From the NCBI GenBank assembly GCA_965263165.1, contig OZ253584.1, positions 1,612,001 to 1,676,000 on the forward strand: DNA of 64,000 nt, written 5' to 3'. The notes beneath the pieces are model-generated. The model made no database searches. It saw only the letters and a program-made list of their open reading frames with translations, and was not told where the DNA came from. The first letter of the stretch is position 1; every line of letters starts with the position of its first letter. The DNA comes from SAR202-VII-2 sp965263165 (GTDB lineage: Bacteria; Chloroflexota; Dehalococcoidia; Lucifugimonadales; SAR202-VII-2). Positions 18,589-27,202 of the stretch are shown here, one piece after another. The position numbers were made by a program, and so were the translations under genes.

Positions 18589-18980
18589 TCTTTGATTGTT
18601 TGTGACTCTTTGATTGTTTGTGCGCCTGCTTTTTCTTCTCCCGTAGGCGTGGAGGCGTCGTTTACCCGTCGTTAGCCGTCGTTAGCCGTCGTTTGGCCGT
18701 CGCGGATCCGTCGCGGATCCGTCGTTTAGCCGTCGCTTAGCCGTCGCTTAGCCGTCGCTGCACTGGATGGCGCCAAGGAGCTTGCCTTACAACAGCAGTG
18801 GCTCTGGTCTCACCCATTCTCGGATGATTGAGGGCGTGGAGACATTTCCCCAGCCCCTTACCACAGGGGGTCTCTCTACGGATTCCCCCAGTCCACATGT
18901 AGCGGCAGGCTCCAAGGCAGGGAAGCGGGCCGGGGCCCACTTCCTGGGGATACTCTAGCACAATCGTTCGCATTTTGTAA
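18589..18980 (-). repeat. PR11 element, copy 2 (putative non-coding RNA)
   Basis: The longest 11-nt array: ten near-perfect units between about 18660 and 18765, mostly GACGGCTAAGC, GACGGCTAAAC and GACGGATCCGC. The leader (18780-18945) can close with GCCTTGGAGCCTGCC against GGCAAGCTCCTTGGC, 12 of 15 positions paired. It ends with two tandem copies of CACAAACAATCAAAGA (18589-18622). Lacks an open frame. Confidence 0.7.
18952..18980 (-). promoter_or_regulatory. PR11 copy 2 promoter
   Basis: TTACAA, 17-bp spacer, TAGAGT; the spacer contains GCGAACGATTGTGC. Divergent from the copy at 19886 with a 63-codon gene between them. Confidence 0.6.
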
Positions 18981-19190
18981 GTAGGAGTTGGCAGGGACCG
19001 AGGGGAAGGAGAGGGGGCTTATGGCGGCGTCCGCCCCCATCCCCCCCTCCCACCCAAGCTGACTACGCTGGCGCCGATGGCGGAGGTGATGCTGCGGGCT
19101 AAGCCTGGGAAGCGCTGAGGGCCCCGCGCTTGACGGCGCGTATCGCGGGTGATACGTATATGAGCATATCGCTGCAACCTAGAGGCTGTC

Positions 19191-19382
19191 ATGACAACTA
19201 TGGAGCACCCGATCACCCGCTCTGAGTTGCGGGAGGAGCTGAAGCACTACGCAACCAAGGAGGACCTCGCCAACTTCAAGGCTGAACTCAGGGGTGATCT
19301 ACTCAGGTTGACTATCAGCTTGGCTGGACTGCAGCTCATTGGGCTTGGAGCGGTGGCGGCCATCATGCGATTCCTGGGCTAG
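19191..19382 (+). CDS. Small membrane protein with N-terminal coiled-coil segment
   Basis: 63 residues. Residues 8-40 are charged and helical (SELREELKHYATKEDLANFK), with the ATKEDLANFKAEL pattern seen in short coiled-coil membrane proteins, and residues 41-63 form one hydrophobic helix ending MRFLG. The start could be ATG 19191 or ATG 19200. It sits alone between two divergent PR11 copies. Function unknown; it may be an isolated small envelope protein. Not part of any repeat in the window. Confidence 0.6.
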   Translation: MTTMEHPITRSELREELKHYATKEDLANFKAELRGDLLRLTISLAGLQLIGLGAVAAIMRFLG

Positions 19383-19581
19383 GCGAGGCGCGGACATGCT
19401 ACCGTCCGCCCCCATCCCCTCCCCAGCCCCCCTCCCCATAAGCTCCCTCGCGTCCCTCCCCCGCACTTGATGGAAGGCTAAGAAGCATCCCAACGCGCCA
19501 AGGCAGGCAAACGACGCCCCCTCTGTCCCCCAAGCAAGGTGCAGTGGTCCCTCCCCCCGCTGCGCCTCCTGTCCCTTCCTT

Positions 19582-19608
19582 CCCCCCCCCCCCCCCCCCC
19601 CCCCCCCC
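19582..19608 (+). repeat. Homopolymer tract of 27 cytosines
   Basis: Uninterrupted C27 flanked by CCTTCCTT and ATCCC; a second C11 run is at 19875-19885. Such tracts are slippage-prone and hard to assemble, so the length may not be exact. Confidence 0.9.
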
Positions 19609-19682
19609 ATCCCATCCCCAATCCCCCTCCCCCTGGCTGGAAAGCGGCGCCCAACGCGCCAGGTAAGTCGACGCCCCCCCCT

Positions 19683-19808
19683 CCGTCCCCAAGCGGGGTG
19701 CAGGGGGCGCAGCCCCCGGCGGGGGTACAGCCCCCGCCGGGGGTACAGGGGGAGTCCCCCTGTACCCAAAAGCGTCGGAGGGTGGGTAGGTGGGACAACG
19801 GCGCAGGC
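19683..19808 (-). repeat. GC-rich palindromic repeat, copy 2
   Basis: Reverse orientation, with the segment GGCGGGGGTACAG duplicated in tandem; ends GGTGGGACAACGG. Together with the C27 tract it fills 19383-19880, where I see no gene. Confidence 0.8.
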
Positions 19809-19885
19809 CAACCCGGACCCTCCCCTGAAGGAGGGCATAGGCCAAAACAAGCCCCCCCCGCCCAGGAAGCCCCACCCCCCCCCCC

Positions 19886-19914
19886 TTGCAAAATGCGAAC
19901 GATTGTGCTAGAGT
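19886..19914 (+). promoter_or_regulatory. PR11 copy 3 promoter
   Basis: TTGCAA, 17-bp spacer with GCGAACGATTGTGC, TAGAGT. Immediately preceded by the C11 tract. Confidence 0.6.
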
Positions 19915-20230
19915 AGCCCCATAAACCCTGCCGCATACATGAGCACCGGGGGCTAACCATGGAGAGTCCCCCTGTGGCAGCGCATCTGAGGAAACGTCTT
20001 CTAGCCCCACGACCGTCCGAAGAAAGGTGAGACCAATGCCAATGCCGTTTCCAGACAAGCCCCTTCCAGCCGCGCGGCTCCGCCGCGGTTCGCTGCGCTT
20101 CAGCGACAACTGCGCGACGGTCCATCACAGCTCGCTGACGGCTCCTGACGCCTTGGTGACGCCATTGTGACGGCTCCACGCCTGAAACCCCGAAATTCGG
20201 CTGAAAAACTTAACAACATACAATCAAAGA
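19886..20230 (+). repeat. PR11 element, copy 3 (putative non-coding RNA)
   Basis: Shares CCTGCCGCATACAT, GGGGCTAACCAT, TCCCCCTGTGGCAG and AATGCCGTTT with the copy at 49 kb but has lost the 5' strand of the terminal stem. 11-nt units include TGACGCCTTGG, TGACGCCATTG and TGACGGCTCCA near 20140-20175. Terminal block CACGCCTGAAACCCCGAAAT and end ACAATCAAAGA at 20220-20230. Confidence 0.68.
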
Positions 20231-20306
20231 CTGTCCCCGTACCCGTATCCGGGGGCAGGCTGGGAAGCGTCCCGATGCGCCAACGCAAGCTCGCGACCGG
20301 CGCCGC

Positions 20307-20412
20307 GCGGGGTGCAGGGGGCGCAGCCCCCGCCGGGGGGTACAGGGGGGAGCCCCCCCTGTACCCAAAAACGTTGGAGGGTGGGCTAGGTGGGACAACG
20401 GCCTCCGCCGCC
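20307..20412 (-). repeat. GC-rich palindromic repeat, copy 3
   Basis: Reverse orientation; contains GGGTACAGGGGGGA facing CCCCCCTGTACCC and CAAAAACGTTGGAGGGTGGG. Confidence 0.8.
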
Positions 20413-20497
20413 AAAAACCCTCTCCCCCGCCCCGCGCACCTAGGGAAAGAGGGATCGAGACTCCTCGATCCCTCCGATATCTTGCGGGCCGGAAGCA

Positions 20498-20526
20498 TTG
20501 ACAACCCTGGTATTCCCTTATATCCT
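20498..20526 (+). promoter_or_regulatory. Possible distal promoter of secreted protein gene
   Basis: TTGACA at 20498-20503, 17-bp spacer, TATCCT at 20521-20526. Confidence 0.4.
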
Positions 20527-20591
20527 GTGCCTGACCATCCCGCGCCGGCCCGTCTGCACGCCTGCAGAGCGAGTCGGGGAGGGGTGTAGGC

Positions 20592-20620
20592 TTGACAAGC
20601 GCGACAGCCTAGTGTAAAAC
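20592..20620 (+). promoter_or_regulatory. Promoter of secreted protein gene
   Basis: TTGACA at 20592-20597, 17-bp spacer, TAAAAC at 20615-20620, leaving a leader of about 170 nt before GTG 20800. Confidence 0.5.
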
Positions 20621-20799
20621 CCTTATGGGGTTCGGCCAGAAGGAGAGGGTATGAACTCGCCCGTCAGTTCCGTTGTTAGCCCTTCCCGCGCTGGTCCTAG
20701 ACGCAGCAAGTGTTCGTGTCGCAGTCCCGATCCGGGGCGTAGCGGCGCTTTTGTTTGTATTGGTAGAATCCAAGACTCACCGTTCCAAGGAGGCATGCC

Positions 20800-23700
20800 G
20801 TGCAGCGAGTAAGATTCCGGCGACTGATCATTTCCCTAGGTTTGGCTTCGATGCTTTCTCTGCTTCTGCTCTCCGGCGGCGTGTTCGCCCAGAACGCCAA
20901 CGGCATTGACGCCAGCGCAGGCGGCGTAGCCGGCAACGACTGGGCCAGCGCCAATGCGGATGTTGAAGAAGACAAGCGGACAATCAAGGTGACCGTGAAC
21001 GACGCGGACATCAACGTGCCGCTGACTCAGATGGATAACGGGCCTGACAGGTACAACTTGGCCTACGACGATCAAAACTTCAACGGCGGATTGAAGGTGC
21101 TTACCCTCAAACTCAAGCCCATCGCTGACCGCGATGGCGACGGCTACGTCAACGACAACGACGTTTTCGTCGTGCCGGAGGATTCCACCGACACCGCGGC
21201 GATTATCGACGAGAACGGCGACAAGATACCCGACTTGGCGGTGGACTCAGTCGACGCAGGGAACGGTAAGGTTACGATTCGCGCGCTGAAAGGCCAGACT
21301 TTTTCCGGTAACTTCCGGCTGATCTACGACGCCGCCGAGTACAACACCACCACCGATGCTGACGGCAGAGAGGCGGTGGTCGTCAGTTCCAGCCGGACCA
21401 GGGCTGGGATTGGGTTGCGCCTCACGGAGCGCACCGCCGCCGGCGACCCCAACAGGACCATTGGGCAGTACTCCGCCGACATCATTGTCAGGGACTCAGA
21501 ACCCGACGGCTATCTTGACGGCGGCAAGTACTCCACCTTCGACGAGAACGGTCTGCTCGATGCGGACGGGGCCCCGGTTGACCTGGATGGCAACGGCGAC
21601 ATGGACAACGACAGCGTGGATGTGGCCTTCTACCCAGAGGCCTACGAGGTCGGCACCACGTTTACTCTAGCCGCTAACGCCGACAACGAGGCCCAATACT
21701 TCGATGATAGGAAGACCGCAGTGTTCCCAGACACTGCTGACGATGAGGATGCCACCTCCGCCACGGCTGTTGCCCTGATAGGAGGGACTTGGAACGAGTC
21801 GGCCTTCGAAAACGCTATTGACCTTGACGGAGACGGGACAACTACGGGTACCGGAATCAAGGTTGCGTTCTACGAGGAGCACTACAACGCCGACCTTGAT
21901 GGCGGCGGCAACGACGCTACCGGCGAAGGCGCCGAGGGTATGGACGACGCCGTAACCGAATACAACGCGGCGCTGTTCCCTGAGGGCAAGGCGCCCACCC
22001 TCCTGGTGTCCGGGAACGACACGGTGACCGCCACCTACAGCGACCTGAACGCTAAGGCCAAGCGGTCCGGCACGACCTCCAGGGACACCGTCAGGATCGA
22101 GTCGGAGGCCCCGGGGTTCTCCAACCTCGTTCCGGACTCGGGAACCAACACGACCAGCAGGGTTCCCAGGTTGTCGGCTGACATAACCGACGGCGAGTCC
22201 GGCGTGGAGCGAGAGAGCATCAGGTTCGAAGTCATGCTGTGGGATGACCACAACAACGACAACAAGGTGCAGGATGACGACGAAAATAACGAGGTGGGGG
22301 CCGAGGTTGGCGTCTTCACCGAGTCCGGGGCCGGCAACCAGGTGAACTGGGTGACGATTACCGGTGGGTATCGCGTCGGCGTCACGCTGCCTCAGCAGGA
22401 CATAGAGGTGGGGTTGGCTTGGCGGGTCGTTGCCGAGGACACAGCCGGCAACGTCCTGGAGACTGACATCGACCTGACCGACGACAAGGTGTCCTACGCC
22501 AGCCTCAAGATCGACAACGTTGCGCCCAAGCTCAACGCTGCGTTCACGGGTCACGTCTGGGACACGACGAAAGACCCGGACGGTCCTGACGAGAATGCCG
22601 GTGACCGCACGTCCGTGCGCGTTCAGTTCACCGAAGGGCTGGATCCCGCCAGCGTTGAGGCAAACGACTTCAGGATCGGCAACGCAGCGCCCTCGGACGC
22701 CAACGCCTTTGGCGACAGCGTCTACCTGACCGTGACGACGCTGGCTCCGGACGACACTCCGGTCGTGGAGCTGACCGGCGAAGTGACCGACCGCTCGGGC
22801 AACGTCCTGCAGCCCGGGGCCACGAGGACCTCGGAAGACGGCATCAATCCCAAGGTCACGGTCGCTTTGGGCGGGACGCTGACCAACGGCGACGTTGACG
22901 TGACAATCACCACCGACGAAGACATCGCCGGCGCTCCCAGCCTGATGACGACGTTCACGGACATTGAGGTAACACCGGCGACTGACGCGACTGACGATGC
23001 CTCGGCCACGGAGGCCGTGACAACGGAAACCGAGAAGACTACAACGGTCTTTGGGCTGACCAGCCCCAGCGCCCGGACGTGGGTGACGACGGTTTCCAAG
23101 AATGAGACCGCCTCCGGCGGCAAGTCGGGCCGGATCAACGTGGAGGTTGCGGCGGCCGACTCCATAGGGAACAAGGGCTCTGCCGGCAAGGACGGCGATG
23201 GCTCGGTCCGCGGGTCTATCACCTACGAGTTGGACCTGTTCATCAACGGCGGCGCCAACGGCGCAAAGTCCGTTCCGCCGACGTTCGTAGTGTCCGGCGC
23301 CAATGACAAGGACGTGCCGGAGACCGCCCAAGCGAGCCCGTTCGTTCGCATCCTGTTCTCCGAAGAGGCCAAGGAATACGACGGCGACACCAACAAGATG
23401 GTGACGCTGACGTCCCTGACGGTGGCGGAGACGCCTGCCGGCGGGACCCAAGGCACAGCCGGGGACGTGATGGGCTCCGTAATCCGCAGGGCCGACAACG
23501 AGTTCGTGTTGCCGCTCCAGGAGATGACCCTGGGCAACACCTACGAGATCGCGGTCAACGCGGTGGACTCCGCGGGCAACACCTACACCGCGGCCATGAA
23601 GTCGAGCTTCAAGGTGGTGGCCAGGCCTCAGGTGAACATCGTCCTGGAGCCCGGCATGAACTTGGTCTCCTTCCCGGAGATCCCCGTGGAGCCCGGCATC

Positions 23701-24192
23701 AACGAGGTGTTCGGCGCCGAGAGCGGCGTGGACGTGGTGCTGTCCTATGACCCGGCCCTCGACGTGCCGTGGCTGATCTCTCAGCGCAACGCTGAGGGCG
23801 TATTCGGCGAGGACGCCGAGATCCAGAGCGTGCAGGTTGGGCGGGCCTACTGGGTCCAGACCCAGGGCTTCAGCGACATCAAGTACGCATCGCGGCCGTA
23901 CCTCGACAGCACCCAGGTGCCGCCTCAGCCTCCGCCGGCGATTCATGTGCTGGGCGGCGAGTCCAACCTCATTGGATTCATCTCCCTGGAGGCCGGCGTT
24001 ACCGAGGTGGACGCAACCGCCTACTTCAGCGGCGTGAAGTGGCAGGTGGCCTACAGCTACAACTCGTCCGAGGGATGGTCGGTGCTAAGGCCCGATGTCG
24101 GTCAATGCACCGAAGAGGTTAAGACGAGTTGCGTCATGGAGAAGAGGGGCTACATCGTCTTCGCAACCAGCGATGGAGTGGTGACGCCGTAA
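20800..24192 (+). CDS. Large secreted protein with SbsA-type Ig-like domains and calcium-type motifs
   Basis: 1130 residues from GTG 20800, with AAGGAGG seven bases upstream. Residues 1-31 are a signal peptide (LLLLSGGVFAQ). Acidic calcium-loop-like motifs occur near 110 (DRDGDGYVNDND), 138 (DENGDKIPD), 263 (DLDGNGDMDND) and 347 (DLDGDGT). Two Ig-like segments of the SbsA/Big_5 type follow (RVQFTEGLDPASVEANDF near 606; FVRILFSEEAKEYDG near 848), each closed by DRSGN or DSAGN. The C-terminus carries two related blocks (GMNLVSFPE near 953, SNLIGFISLEAGV near 1057). No membrane anchor or sorting motif is seen. Likely a surface-layer or extracellular structural protein; composition is very Asp/Asn/Gly/Thr-rich. 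Monocistronic, with its own promoter and terminator. Confidence 0.8.
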   Translation: MQRVRFRRLIISLGLASMLSLLLLSGGVFAQNANGIDASAGGVAGNDWASANADVEEDKRTIKVTVNDADINVPLTQMDNGPDRYNLAYDDQNFNGGLKVLTLKLKPIADRDGDGYVNDNDVFVVPEDSTDTAAIIDENGDKIPDLAVDSVDAGNGKVTIRALKGQTFSGNFRLIYDAAEYNTTTDADGREAVVVSSSRTRAGIGLRLTERTAAGDPNRTIGQYSADIIVRDSEPDGYLDGGKYSTFDENGLLDADGAPVDLDGNGDMDNDSVDVAFYPEAYEVGTTFTLAANADNEAQYFDDRKTAVFPDTADDEDATSATAVALIGGTWNESAFENAIDLDGDGTTTGTGIKVAFYEEHYNADLDGGGNDATGEGAEGMDDAVTEYNAALFPEGKAPTLLVSGNDTVTATYSDLNAKAKRSGTTSRDTVRIESEAPGFSNLVPDSGTNTTSRVPRLSADITDGESGVERESIRFEVMLWDDHNNDNKVQDDDENNEVGAEVGVFTESGAGNQVNWVTITGGYRVGVTLPQQDIEVGLAWRVVAEDTAGNVLETDIDLTDDKVSYASLKIDNVAPKLNAAFTGHVWDTTKDPDGPDENAGDRTSVRVQFTEGLDPASVEANDFRIGNAAPSDANAFGDSVYLTVTTLAPDDTPVVELTGEVTDRSGNVLQPGATRTSEDGINPKVTVALGGTLTNGDVDVTITTDEDIAGAPSLMTTFTDIEVTPATDATDDASATEAVTTETEKTTTVFGLTSPSARTWVTTVSKNETASGGKSGRINVEVAAADSIGNKGSAGKDGDGSVRGSITYELDLFINGGANGAKSVPPTFVVSGANDKDVPETAQASPFVRILFSEEAKEYDGDTNKMVTLTSLTVAETPAGGTQGTAGDVMGSVIRRADNEFVLPLQEMTLGNTYEIAVNAVDSAGNTYTAAMKSSFKVVARPQVNIVLEPGMNLVSFPEIPVEPGINEVFGAESGVDVVLSYDPALDVPWLISQRNAEGVFGEDAEIQSVQVGRAYWVQTQGFSDIKYASRPYLDSTQVPPQPPPAIHVLGGESNLIGFISLEAGVTEVDATAYFSGVKWQVAYSYNSSEGWSVLRPDVGQCTEEVKTSCVMEKRGYIVFATSDGVVTP

Positions 24193-24217
24193 GGTTGCCA
24201 CTGGCCGAGCATTGAAC

Positions 24218-24257
24218 AAGAGGCCCCCCTCCCTACTGCTAGGGAGGGGGGCCTCTT
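24218..24257 (+). terminator. Intrinsic terminator after secreted protein gene
   Basis: 18-bp perfect stem AAGAGGCCCCCCTCCCTA / TAGGGAGGGGGGCCTCTT with a CTGC loop, 25 bp after the stop. Confidence 0.9.
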
Positions 24258-24304
24258 CATTTGAGGGGGGGACCCCCTTCCTAACCTTCCCCCGAGTACA
24301 GGGC

Positions 24305-24425
24305 CAGGGGCCGTCCTCTCCCCAAGCGGGGTGCAGGGGGCGCAGCCCCCGCCGGGGGTACAGCGAGTCCCCCTGTTTCTAAAAACGTTGGAGGGTGGGC
24401 CGGTGGGACAACGGCGCCTGCCACT
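24305..24425 (-). repeat. GC-rich palindromic repeat, copy 4
   Basis: Reverse orientation, with TTTCTAAAAACGTTGGAGG and GCCGGTGGGACAACGG. It fills most of the gap 24258-24617 together with related purine-rich sequence. Confidence 0.8.
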
Positions 24426-24617
24426 AAAAGCCCCCTCCCTTACCCCCGCGTGCCGCGGCAGGGGGAGGGGGAAGCCCTTCCCCTATAGCCGCAGGAAGAC
24501 TACAATGGAAGCGTCCCCGCCGTGGGGGCAACGATGAGGGCCGGTCCCTTCCCCCAGGGGGGAGGTCGGGAGGGGGCCTCCCCATCGGGTCGCCGTTGCA
24601 TTCGTGGAGGTAGAACA

Positions 24618-25232
24618 ATGCGTTGGATTCGACGACTCACACTGACCCTGGCTCTCTCCCTGGCCCTCGCCGCCTTGGGTTTTACCCAGGCATCCCCCGG
24701 TGAGCAAGCGGGTACCTCGGCGCAGCTCTACGTCTTCTCGGGAGCGGTGACCGTGGCGGGGGAACCGGCGCCGGAGGGCTTCGTCATCGTCGCCAAGGTC
24801 GGCGGCTACACCTCGGAGCCGGTCACGGTGCGGAGCGGGCAGTATCACCAGCTCAAGGTGCTGCCGGGGGCTGCCTACAACGGGCAGTTGATCACCTTCT
24901 GGTCCGGAAACGTCCAGGCCGACGAGTTTGGCGGCCGCTATGAGCAGAGAGGGGCATTCGGCGTGCCCGCGCTTCTGACCCTGGACCTCACCTTCAACGC
25001 CGTCCCGGGGAACTTCAACCCCTTCCCGACCGCCATGCCCACCACCACCGGCGGGCAGCCGCAGCCCACCGCCGGTGTCCAGGGCAACGTTCCGGTCGGC
25101 AGCGTGAACCTGCCGGACGTGGGCGGCGCCAGTCCGTCGCCGCTCTGGGTGGTGGTCTTGGTCCTGGTGGGGGTGGGCGCCGTCGGCGCCGGGGTAGGCG
25201 CTATGCGGCTGAGCAGAGCCAAGCGCTCCTAA
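24618..25232 (+). CDS. Secreted protein with C-terminal membrane anchor, unknown function
   Basis: 204 residues from ATG 24618, with GGAGG upstream. Residues 1-25 are a signal peptide (LTLALSLALAALGF). Residues 35-130 look like a small beta-rich carboxypeptidase-regulatory-like fold (LYVFSGAVTVAGEPAPEGFVI... SGQYHQLKVLPG). A Pro/Thr/Gly linker (about 135-170) precedes a single C-terminal helix (VVVLVLVGVGAVGAGVGAM) with a basic tail, so it is anchored outside the cell. I do not recognise a specific family. Its neighbour upstream is also secreted. Confidence 0.7.
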   Translation: MRWIRRLTLTLALSLALAALGFTQASPGEQAGTSAQLYVFSGAVTVAGEPAPEGFVIVAKVGGYTSEPVTVRSGQYHQLKVLPGAAYNGQLITFWSGNVQADEFGGRYEQRGAFGVPALLTLDLTFNAVPGNFNPFPTAMPTTTGGQPQPTAGVQGNVPVGSVNLPDVGGASPSPLWVVVLVLVGVGAVGAGVGAMRLSRAKRS

Positions 25233-25307
25233 GGCGGGGGGACGCTTCCATACCTGCCCCCGAGCACCCGGGCAGGCTGTTTCGCCCTCCCCCAACGCAC
25301 CCAACGA

Positions 25308-25339
25308 AAAGAGGGGCCTCCACAGGGAGGCCCCTCTTT
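25308..25339. terminator. Bidirectional intrinsic terminator
   Basis: Stem AAAGAGGGGCCTCC / GGAGGCCCCTCTTT with loop ACAG, between two convergent genes. Confidence 0.85.
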
Positions 25340-25371
25340 GCATTCTATGACCGGCCAGCACCGGAGGGCCG

Positions 25372-26001
25372 CTAGGCGCCCACGCCCATGATCACCATCT
25401 GGAGTGAAGGCGGCAGGTTGTTGGGCGTCACCACCAGCCTCTGCTGGCGCAGGGGCTCGTCAATCCCCAGCTCCTGGATGAACGGCGCCAGCGGGCCCAA
25501 CTCCACGGCGAGGCCGGGCGCGTCGTAGTGCATCGGCACGACGAGCCGGGGGCTCAGGCGGCTGATCACGTCGGCGATCTGCGGTGCGGGAAGGGTGCAG
25601 CGGCCGCCGGCCGGGATCATCAGGACCTGCACGTCCCGAAGCTGCTCCACCTGGGACGACAGCAGCGGGCGGGAGAGGTCGCCGAGGTGGCAAATCGCCA
25701 CGCCGTCCATCTCCATCAGGTACACGGTATTGGGGCCGTCCGCCTCGTTGGCGGGGGCCGTGCTCAGGCCCAGAACGAAGACGCCGCCAACCTCGTATTC
25801 ACCGGGCCCGCTGACGACGAAGGGCTTGCCCTGAACGGCGTCGGCGTTGCTGTGGTGGGGGTGGGCGTTGCTCACGGTGACCATCGAGGCGTTCACGTTG
25901 GGCATCGCAAAGCCAACGGAATCGGAGAAGGGATCGGTCACCACAGCGGCGCCCGTCCCCCTCAGTCGGAAACAGGCGTGGCCCAGCCAAGAGATATCCA
26001 A
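25372..26001 (-). CDS. MBL-fold metal-dependent hydrolase (UlaG/COG2220-like)
   Basis: 209 residues. It starts WLGHACFRLRG, the standard start of the COG2220 branch, and carries VTDPFSDSVGF, then SNAHPHHSN where the usual HxHxDH metal motif would be, so the Asp-His pair is altered to His-Ser. Later ligands GPGEYEVGG, CHLGDLSR and PMHYDAPG are in place. Possibly one metal or none is bound. Phosphodiesterase or lactonase activity is typical of relatives but cannot be assigned. Single gene ended by a strong terminator. Confidence 0.8.
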   Translation of the reverse strand: MDISWLGHACFRLRGTGAAVVTDPFSDSVGFAMPNVNASMVTVSNAHPHHSNADAVQGKPFVVSGPGEYEVGGVFVLGLSTAPANEADGPNTVYLMEMDGVAICHLGDLSRPLLSSQVEQLRDVQVLMIPAGGRCTLPAPQIADVISRLSPRLVVPMHYDAPGLAVELGPLAPFIQELGIDEPLRQQRLVVTPNNLPPSLQMVIMGVGA

Positions 26002-26047
26002 GGGGTATGCCTACCAAGACCAAAAGGAAGATTCAGGTGGGACAGGA

Positions 26048-26078
26048 AGTATAGCACAACAGCCCGCTCAGGCGTCAA
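26048..26078 (-). promoter_or_regulatory. Probable promoter of the MBL-fold gene
   Basis: TTGACG (26078-26073), 19-bp spacer, TATACT (26053-26048) with extended -10 TGC; the word TGTGCTATA is shared with PR11 promoters. Confidence 0.45.
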
Positions 26079-26097
26079 TGCGGCCTTTCTCCCATCC

Positions 26098-26360
26098 CCG
26101 CCCCGTACTCGGGGGCGGCTCTGTCCCTGCCCGGGTGCTCGGGGGAAGGTTAGGATGGGGGTTCTTCATCCCCGCCCCACGCGGGGTGCAGGGGGCGCAG
26201 CCCCCGCCCGGTACAGCGCGTCCCCCGCAATTCCGGGCGAAGGCCTCACCCGTCTCCCAAAGGAGGGTGCAGGGAACCCTTGGTTCCCGCCGGGGGTACA
26301 GGGGGAGTCCCCCTGTACCCAAAAACGTTGGAGGGTGGCCGGGTGGGACAACGGCGACCG
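26098..26360 (-). repeat. GC-rich palindromic repeat, copy 5
   Basis: Reverse orientation. It carries the cleanest family palindrome, GGGTACAGGGGGA-G-TCCCCCTGTACCC (26294-26320), and a 75-bp internal insert (26220-26285) also found at 18390-18450. Confidence 0.8.
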
Positions 26361-26394
26361 CCATCAGAAGTCCCCTATCCCTATCCCCCCCGCC

Positions 26395-26475
26395 GCAAGC
26401 GGGGTGCAGGGGGCGCAGCCCCCGCCGGGGGGAGTGGGGGAGTCCCCCACAAATCCCCTTCTTTGGGGGGTGGGG
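26395..26475 (-). repeat. GC-rich palindromic repeat, copy 6 (partial)
   Basis: Adjacent tandem partial copy ending GGGGAGTCCCCCAC; abuts the stop of lepB. Confidence 0.7.
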
Positions 26476-26477
26476 AG

Positions 26478-27071
26478 CTAGGGAACGGCCGGCGGGGGTG
26501 GCTGCACGGAGGGGGGAGGCGACGCCCGCAACACGGAAGCGGAGGACGGCGGCCAATACGTCACCCACGCCTTCCCGATGATGTCCTCCAGCCCCACCGC
26601 GCCGAAATTGCGCGAGTCGTAGCTGCCCGTGCGGTTGTCCCCAAGCACGTAGTAGCTATCGTCGTCCAGGGTCACGGCCTCGGCCGAGCTTCGCCCCAAA
26701 TCCTCAATGTACGGCTCCTCAACCAGCCCCCCGTCGATGTAAACCCGCCCCCCCTTGACTTCCACCGTTTCCCCCGGCAGCCCAATCACCCGCTTGATGC
26801 ACTGGTGGGCGGAGCTGGGGGTGGGGCAGAACTGTGAATGGAAAACCACCAGGTCGCCCCGGTTGGGTGGATGGAAGGGGAAGAGCCGCCCGCCGCTGGC
26901 TGTCGCGCCGAACGGGAACCAGCCGAGTGGGCCATCCTCGCTGAAGTGGGTGTAGACCAGCTTGTTCACCAGCAGGTACTGCCCATCCTGGATCGAGGGG
27001 TCCATGCTCGACCCCACGACCCTGAAGTTCTGGACCGTCAGCTGCATCGTGAAGAAAAGGATGGCCGCCAA
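26478..27071 (-). CDS. lepB: Signal peptidase I (N-terminus in another frame)
   Basis: The open frame from TTG 27071 gives 197 residues of signal peptidase I: nucleophile Ser in VVGSSMDPS, general base Lys in CIKRVIGLPGE, and box E GDNRTGSYDSRNFG. It cleaves signal peptides of exported proteins at the membrane. The frame is also open upstream to about 27185, encoding PPAPRPWWAPSPFLREIAV, which completes the membrane helix, but has no good start. An ATG at 27190 in a different frame encodes MYEFWDQLEIEEAIRNLRRP, a believable N-terminus. A one-base slip in the GC run near 27125-27140 would join them to about 237 residues. Confidence 0.85.
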   Translation of the reverse strand: MAAILFFTMQLTVQNFRVVGSSMDPSIQDGQYLLVNKLVYTHFSEDGPLGWFPFGATASGGRLFPFHPPNRGDLVVFHSQFCPTPSSAHQCIKRVIGLPGETVEVKGGRVYIDGGLVEEPYIEDLGRSSAEAVTLDDDSYYVLGDNRTGSYDSRNFGAVGLEDIIGKAWVTYWPPSSASVLRASPPPSVQPPPPAVP

Positions 27072-27189
27072 TACTACGGTGACGGCGATCTCCCTGAGGA
27101 AGGGGCTGGGCGCCCACCACGGGCGCGGGGCGGGCGGCGCAGGTTCCGGATCGCCTCCTCGATCTCCAACTGGTCCCAGAATTCGTACA

Positions 27190-27202
27190 TAGCTCGATTA
27201 TA
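27190..27202 (-). promoter_or_regulatory. lepB -10 box next to ATG
   Basis: TATAAT at 27202-27197 lies six bases before ATG 27190, so transcription would start at the initiation codon (leaderless). No clear -35. Confidence 0.45.

Noticed and set aside
18650..18770. CRISPR array in the 11-nt repeats
   Set aside because: Units are 11 nt, contiguous and without spacers; no cas genes.
21667..23946. Long open frame antisense to the secreted protein (about 759 codons)
   Set aside because: Arg/His/Val-rich with no family pattern; mirror of Asp-rich coding sequence.
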